From positions 1 through 24,971 of the forward strand of contig JADHVE010000010.1 in assembly GCA_016784195.1 (NCBI GenBank): 24,971 bases of DNA, read 5' to 3'. Shown piece after piece: positions 21,594 to 24,971 of this stretch. Positions within the stretch are counted from its first letter, which is position 1; the number at the start of each line of letters is the position of its first letter. Made by a program: the position numbers and the translations under genes. Source of the DNA: Candidatus Woesearchaeota archaeon (GTDB taxonomy: Archaea > Nanobdellota > Nanobdellia > Woesearchaeales > GW2011-AR4). The notes beneath the pieces are model-generated. The model was not told the origin of the DNA. It worked only from the letters and a program-made list of their open reading frames with translations, and made no database searches.

Positions 21594-22190
21594 TCACTTC
21601 TTAAACTTCTTGTAACCAATCCAAATAAGGACAGCAAGAGTAATTACCAGAATTGCAAACCTAAGATATTCATCAAGATTTCTCCAAAATCTCATAGCAG
21701 CATAAATCATGACTAAAACTCCACCGCCCATTATGCCTGAGGATACAGATATCAGTTTAAGATAAGATCCAAGAATTACCGCTACCAATCCTAAGATTAT
21801 TATAATAATAAACGAATTCTTTGCATATGGCTTTTCAGCCTCCTGAAATTCTTTATTACATTTAGAAAATATATCACAATTTCCGGAAGGACCTTCAAAA
21901 CCTTCCCGGGTCCTACAGTTTAAATTTACTTCTTTCTCGTCTTCAGAAATTTTTGTACATATTAGCTCATCTTGTCTTAATGAGATTGTTTTAACACTCT
22001 CGAATTCGTTCCATTCTCCGTTTTTTGCTTCGCATTCCTCTGGGGTATCAATAATCTGTCTCCCTTTAGATTCATCACAAAAATCTTCATATTGTGGAGA
22101 TTTATAGAAAGTATCAACACCAAAGCCTATTACAAACGCTAACACTAAAGCAATACCTATCCCTAGTATCACAATCTTTATTTTTGACAT
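21594..22190 (-). CDS. Membrane protein with extracellular cysteine domain, unknown function
   Basis: This 198-residue protein has an N-terminal hydrophobic helix (residues 5-26), a polar domain of about 95 residues with six cysteines (38, 53, 78, 92, 105, 111) and three further helices (about 126-145, 149-168, 177-194), ending in Lys-rich residues. Six cysteines in a probably external domain suggest disulfides. The phrase FCDESKGRQIIDTPEECEAKNGEW resembles domains I associate with other DPANN membrane proteins, but no function is known. A TATA box at 22212-22221 lies 26 bases before the ATG, so the mRNA is probably leaderless. The stop is directly adjacent to that of ppsA on the opposite strand. 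Confidence 0.8.
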   Translation of the reverse strand: MSKIKIVILGIGIALVLAFVIGFGVDTFYKSPQYEDFCDESKGRQIIDTPEECEAKNGEWNEFESVKTISLRQDELICTKISEDEKEVNLNCRTREGFEGPSGNCDIFSKCNKEFQEAEKPYAKNSFIIIIILGLVAVILGSYLKLISVSSGIMGGGVLVMIYAAMRFWRNLDEYLRFAILVITLAVLIWIGYKKFKK

Positions 22191-22332
22191 AGTATACCCC
22201 TTGTTTTAATGATATATAAATCTATTTATTTTTTTATCAATAATCATTTTTATTATGGGTATTTTTTAATGATTATTCTTTATTGGCTAAAAATACAAAA
22301 TAATCACCGAATAGAAGATATTTCTTCAATAC

Positions 22333-22382
22333 GGAAAATTCTTTGAATTTTCCTGATTGAAAATTATACAATAATTTTCAAT
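22333..22382. repeat. Two consecutive perfect hairpins upstream of the winged-helix gene
   Basis: GGAAAATTC/GAATTTTCC (22333-22353, loop TTT) and ATTGAAAATTA/TAATTTTCAAT (22356-22382, loop of five). Both arms share GAAAATT. They end nine bases before the TATA box and could be operator sites for the adjacent winged-helix protein or an RNA end for an upstream transcript. Confidence 0.5.
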
Positions 22383-22390
22383 ATAGAAAA

Positions 22391-22401
22391 GTATATAAAT
22401 A
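22391..22401 (+). promoter_or_regulatory. TATA box of the winged-helix gene unit
   Basis: GTATATAAATA lies about 40 bases before the ATG, with GAGGT (22425-22429) as ribosome-binding site. A leader of roughly 15 bases is expected. Confidence 0.55.
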
Positions 22402-22435
22402 AAAAAGAAATAAAAATTATAAAAGAGGTATACAA

Positions 22436-22768
22436 ATGCCAAGAGGAAGGCCAATAAAATCAGAGATAAGGCAGAACATAGTTGAAATTCTATTTTTTAT
22501 GAAGAATGGCTACGGCTACAATATCTACAAAGCCTATATTGCTATTTTCCCAAAAGTAACCCTTAGGAGCATTTACTATCACCTAAAAAAAGGAGTTGCT
22601 TTAGATGAATTTAAAGTAGAAAAGATTGAAAAAGAAAAAGGTGATTATTCCTGGGGGGGCGAAGCTGAAAAGATTTATTATGCTCTAGGAGACAAAGCAA
22701 AGCCCGTCTGCAATGATAGGGTTAGGGAGTATTCTGAGAAAGTGAAAAATGAAAAAAGGACAGGTTAG
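22436..22768 (+). CDS. Winged-helix DNA-binding protein (PadR-like)
   Basis: This 110-residue protein starts with an AT-hook-like MPRGRPIKSE peptide. It is followed by a winged helix-turn-helix: helix 1 RQNIVEILFFMKNGYGYNIYKAYIAIFP, recognition part VTLRSIYYHLKKGV and a wing KVEKIEKEKGDYSWGGEAEKIYYALG. The pattern GYGYxIYK-SIYYHL recalls PadR-type regulators. It probably controls its own unit, and the paired hairpins upstream are candidate operators. Its 3' end overlaps the next gene by 20 bases. Confidence 0.8.
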   Translation: MPRGRPIKSEIRQNIVEILFFMKNGYGYNIYKAYIAIFPKVTLRSIYYHLKKGVALDEFKVEKIEKEKGDYSWGGEAEKIYYALGDKAKPVCNDRVREYSEKVKNEKRTG

Positions 22769-23495
22769 TATATTTATGCTTCTTGGAATTTTTGTTTTCC
22801 TTCTTGCTTTAATTCTAATTTATGTAAATTCTCAGTATCATAAAAACAACCCAGACATAATCACTGGTAATATTTTTGACATACAACCTTTCAGTTTATT
22901 TATTGAAAACTGTGTAAATGATATTGGTTATGATGCATTGTACTATTTAGGTAAAGGGGGAGGTTCAATAGCTTATGATGGGAGTGAATTAATTACTTCT
23001 TATTCAATAATTGATTTTTTATACGATGAAGAGCAAAATAAGGTTCATTCAACACTAGAAATGGAGGAACAACTTTCTCTTTATATGGAAGAAATGCTCA
23101 ATTCCTGTTTGAATAACTTTACAGATTTTAAAGGTTACAATTTTTCTTATGGTGCAATAAACGCAGGTACTATTATTCGAGAAGAAGATGTCATATTTCA
23201 AGTTCATTATCCAATTAAGATTAAAGGTAAAGAGTCAACTAAAGAAATTTCAGACTTCTCAGCAACATTGCCTGTTAGAATGGGCCATATAAGGGAGATT
23301 GTTTATTCTATTGTGGATAACCAGCTGAATGACCCTGGTTGGGTTGATATGACTTATATGTCTGATTTTGATGTTAATGTTAGTATTTACCCATATAATA
23401 CAACTGTTCTTGTTTATGGAATTATTGATGATAAATCTTTAATTTATAATGAACCTTATGAATTTTTATTTGCAAATAAGTTTGAAGATGAATAA
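22749..23495 (+). CDS. Pilin-like protein with class III signal peptide
   Basis: This 248-residue protein begins MKKGQVSIFMLLGIFVFLLALILIY: a short basic leader, then Gly-Gln and a hydrophobic helix. This is the class III signal peptide cut by archaeal prepilin peptidase (expected before Gln5). The rest is an external domain with two cysteines (about residues 55 and 116) and many Tyr, Asn and Asp residues. It is larger than usual archaellins or pilins. The start overlaps the winged-helix gene, and its stop overlaps the next start by eight bases, so the three are probably one unit. A surface filament or surface complex is likely. The exact function is unknown. Confidence 0.75.
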   Translation: MKKGQVSIFMLLGIFVFLLALILIYVNSQYHKNNPDIITGNIFDIQPFSLFIENCVNDIGYDALYYLGKGGGSIAYDGSELITSYSIIDFLYDEEQNKVHSTLEMEEQLSLYMEEMLNSCLNNFTDFKGYNFSYGAINAGTIIREEDVIFQVHYPIKIKGKESTKEISDFSATLPVRMGHIREIVYSIVDNQLNDPGWVDMTYMSDFDVNVSIYPYNTTVLVYGIIDDKSLIYNEPYEFLFANKFEDE

Positions 23496-24971
23496 GAAAC
23501 TATTGATGTGGATGCTTGTATATTTTTTATTATCTAATTTCGTTTTTGCTGAAAATGGAGAATCAATTGACTGGGAAACAGCAGGTGCTATCCAAGACAA
23601 GCCCTCAAGGTTTGCCGAGGAAATAGGTATACAATCTATAAGTGGAAACTTGGGAGGGGTACAATATAGTAAAGAAGCAGGTACAATAACTAATGGTGGA
23701 GTGACGTTGCCTATAAAAAACATTAAGGGGGCACAAGTTATATCTTTAGTTGGAGGAGGTTTTGAAATAAAAAAAGAAGGGGAATTTAATGTTGGTGGGA
23801 ACACATTTGAAGCAGGTACTGGACAATCTGTGAGGTTTAATAACGATGGCACTTATGGTCTGCCAACAGGTTCAAAGATGATAACTGAGGGTAGGACAAT
23901 AACTTCAGAACAAGGCATCGTTGTGATTGCCTCAAATAATGAAGAATTAAAAATAAATGGTTTGGCTATACTAAATACAGAAGACGGGAGAGTTGTTAAG
24001 GGATATAACTTAAATATTCATTTTTCTGAAATATTACCTGAAGTAAGAACAACTCAATCCCAAGTTGGAAATCATATTTATTTAGCAAAAAATGAGGGGT
24101 TTATCATAAGGGGTGAAGGAGAGATTTCACATAAAGTTAGCGATATGGAAAACATACATAAGAGTGTACATCCTCATACAGTAATGTGGTCTTGGGACGG
24201 AAAAGATATAGATATAAGTAATCCAGCTAAATTTGATATCAGAACCACTGTGGGATTATCATGGCATGAAGTTGAAATAAAAGATATCACAACAGAACAA
24301 ACAAAGAGAGTTACAATTCAAAACAGGTATGTGGGTAAAGAAGGAAATAATCTGCATATTTTATCAAAAGCAATAAGTCTTGGTGAGTTAGGAGAAATTT
24401 CAAATGCAAATTACGAAATTACAAAAACACCGGGAGTTAAGATAGATATTGGTGATGAAAAACCATTTGAACTGAATAATCCAGATTTTATTATGAAGAA
24501 TGTTTTGGTTAGTTCTAGGATAAATCCCAACTACGAAGTATCAGTGGGCAATCCTTCAAAGGAGGAAGTACAAGAAGGAGTAATAACTGAACTAACTATT
24601 AACCAAATGTTGGCTGCTGCTAAAAGTAGGATGCAAATAGATCCTAAAACACTTGAACAATTAATAGACAAATATAAAAACTATTATTCTGGTCCTGACG
24701 AGGAAAGAAATGAGGATTTTATTGCTGAAATAGTTCATCAAAAAAAATTCAAAATCTCTACAGATACATCAGTATTTGGGGGACGCCTGATAGGTTTGTT
24801 AGGTGCAGATGCAAAAGTGAGGGGGATATTAAAAGAAAATGGAAAAAAATCTGGTTTAACAGGGCAAGATTGGAAAAATTATGATTACATCATAGGCAAA
24901 TACAAAGTAGGCCAAACACTTATGTTTGATAGCACTAATCCTGATAATCCCTCAATGAACATTATTGATGA
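23488..24971 (+). CDS. Large secreted protein, unknown function (cut by right edge)
   Basis: About 494 residues are visible, and the frame is open to the window end. The ATG at 23488 lies within the last codons of the preceding gene. A Sec signal peptide is clear: MNKKLLMWMLVYFLLSNFVFA, with cleavage expected after residue 21. The mature part is rich in Gly, Thr, Asn and short alternating hydrophobic stretches, suggesting beta structure, for example GGVTLPIKNIKGAQVISLVGGG and a helical section later (QMLAAAKSRMQIDPKTLEQLIDKYKNYY). No catalytic motif or family was recognised. Its coupling to a class III signal-peptide protein suggests that both act at the cell surface. Confidence 0.8.
   Translation, partial: MNKKLLMWMLVYFLLSNFVFAENGESIDWETAGAIQDKPSRFAEEIGIQSISGNLGGVQYSKEAGTITNGGVTLPIKNIKGAQVISLVGGGFEIKKEGEFNVGGNTFEAGTGQSVRFNNDGTYGLPTGSKMITEGRTITSEQGIVVIASNNEELKINGLAILNTEDGRVVKGYNLNIHFSEILPEVRTTQSQVGNHIYLAKNEGFIIRGEGEISHKVSDMENIHKSVHPHTVMWSWDGKDIDISNPAKFDIRTTVGLSWHEVEIKDITTEQTKRVTIQNRYVGKEGNNLHILSKAISLGELGEISNANYEITKTPGVKIDIGDEKPFELNNPDFIMKNVLVSSRINPNYEVSVGNPSKEEVQEGVITELTINQMLAAAKSRMQIDPKTLEQLIDKYKNYYSGPDEERNEDFIAEIVHQKKFKISTDTSVFGGRLIGLLGADAKVRGILKENGKKSGLTGQDWKNYDYIIGKYKVGQTLMFDSTNPDNPSMNIID

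Larger units (their letters stand above)
22191..22435. other. Divergent intergenic region with two hairpins and two promoters
   Basis: It contains the TATA box of the leftward membrane protein (22212-22221) and that of the rightward winged-helix gene (22391-22401). Two hairpins lie between them, listed next. No gene is seen. Confidence 0.5.

Noticed and set aside
23466..23852. Minus-strand frame of 128 codons near the right edge
   Set aside because: It overlaps the secreted-protein frame, which has a clear signal peptide, stays open for 494 codons and is coupled to the gene before it.

Overview
The window is a piece of an AT-rich archaeal chromosome. The gene set is archaeal: RNA polymerase subunits Rpo10 (RpoN), Rpo3 (RpoD) and Rpo7 (RpoE), Spt4, ribosomal proteins eL18, eS24 and eS31, P0/P1 stalk proteins, NAC, Sec61-beta and an archaeal-type LeuRS. 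Compact spacing, many small lineage-specific membrane proteins, a class III (pilin-type) signal peptide starting MKKGQVS and lysine/glutamate-rich tails on several ribosomal proteins suggest a DPANN lineage (Woesearchaeota/Pacearchaeota-like). That placement is an inference from gene style, not from a marker tree.

Bases 1-7252 (minus strand): tRNA-His, then the archaeal alpha operon rps13-rps4-rps11-rpoD, a tRNA-Leu gene, rpl18e-rpl13-rps9-rpoN, a free-standing LAGLIDADG-type endonuclease gene, and the 5' two fifths or so of leuS running off the left edge. Bases 7368-10326 (minus): a four-helix membrane protein, two adjacent and probably paralogous helical proteins, nac, the Sec61-beta gene (59 aa), the RNase P RNA gene, and a small membrane-protein gene that looks frameshifted.

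Bases 10327-10692 hold no convincing gene but contain a run of hairpins. Bases 10693-12556 (plus) carry PIN nuclease-rpoE(Rpo7)-spt4-rps24e-rps27ae. Bases 12633-16651 (minus) carry tRNA-Arg, rpl1, rpl10 (P0), rpl12 (P1) and a COG1340-like coiled-coil protein. Bases 16747-22190 carry a PfkB-type kinase (plus), a P-loop ATPase coupled to pcm (minus), phosphoenolpyruvate synthase (plus) and a cysteine-containing membrane protein (minus). Bases 22436-24971 (plus) are a tightly overlapping unit: a winged-helix regulator, a class III signal-peptide protein and a large secreted protein cut by the right edge.

The most striking signal is in the tRNA genes. All three are interrupted, with four predicted introns between them: tRNA-Leu(GAG) at 37/38 and 59/60, tRNA-His(GTG) at about 53/54, and tRNA-Arg(CCT) at 28/29. 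Three of the four are at non-canonical positions, and each removal restores a normal cloverleaf. Other points are a P0 protein with a charged tail of about 230 residues that lacks the C-terminal GLGxLFG peptide kept by P1, a tandem pair of hairpins with a compensatory base-pair change, hairpins built over the stop codons of rps11 and rpl12, and the secreted-protein unit at the right edge. Several promoters show a TATA box about 26 bp upstream of the start codon, which implies leaderless transcripts.
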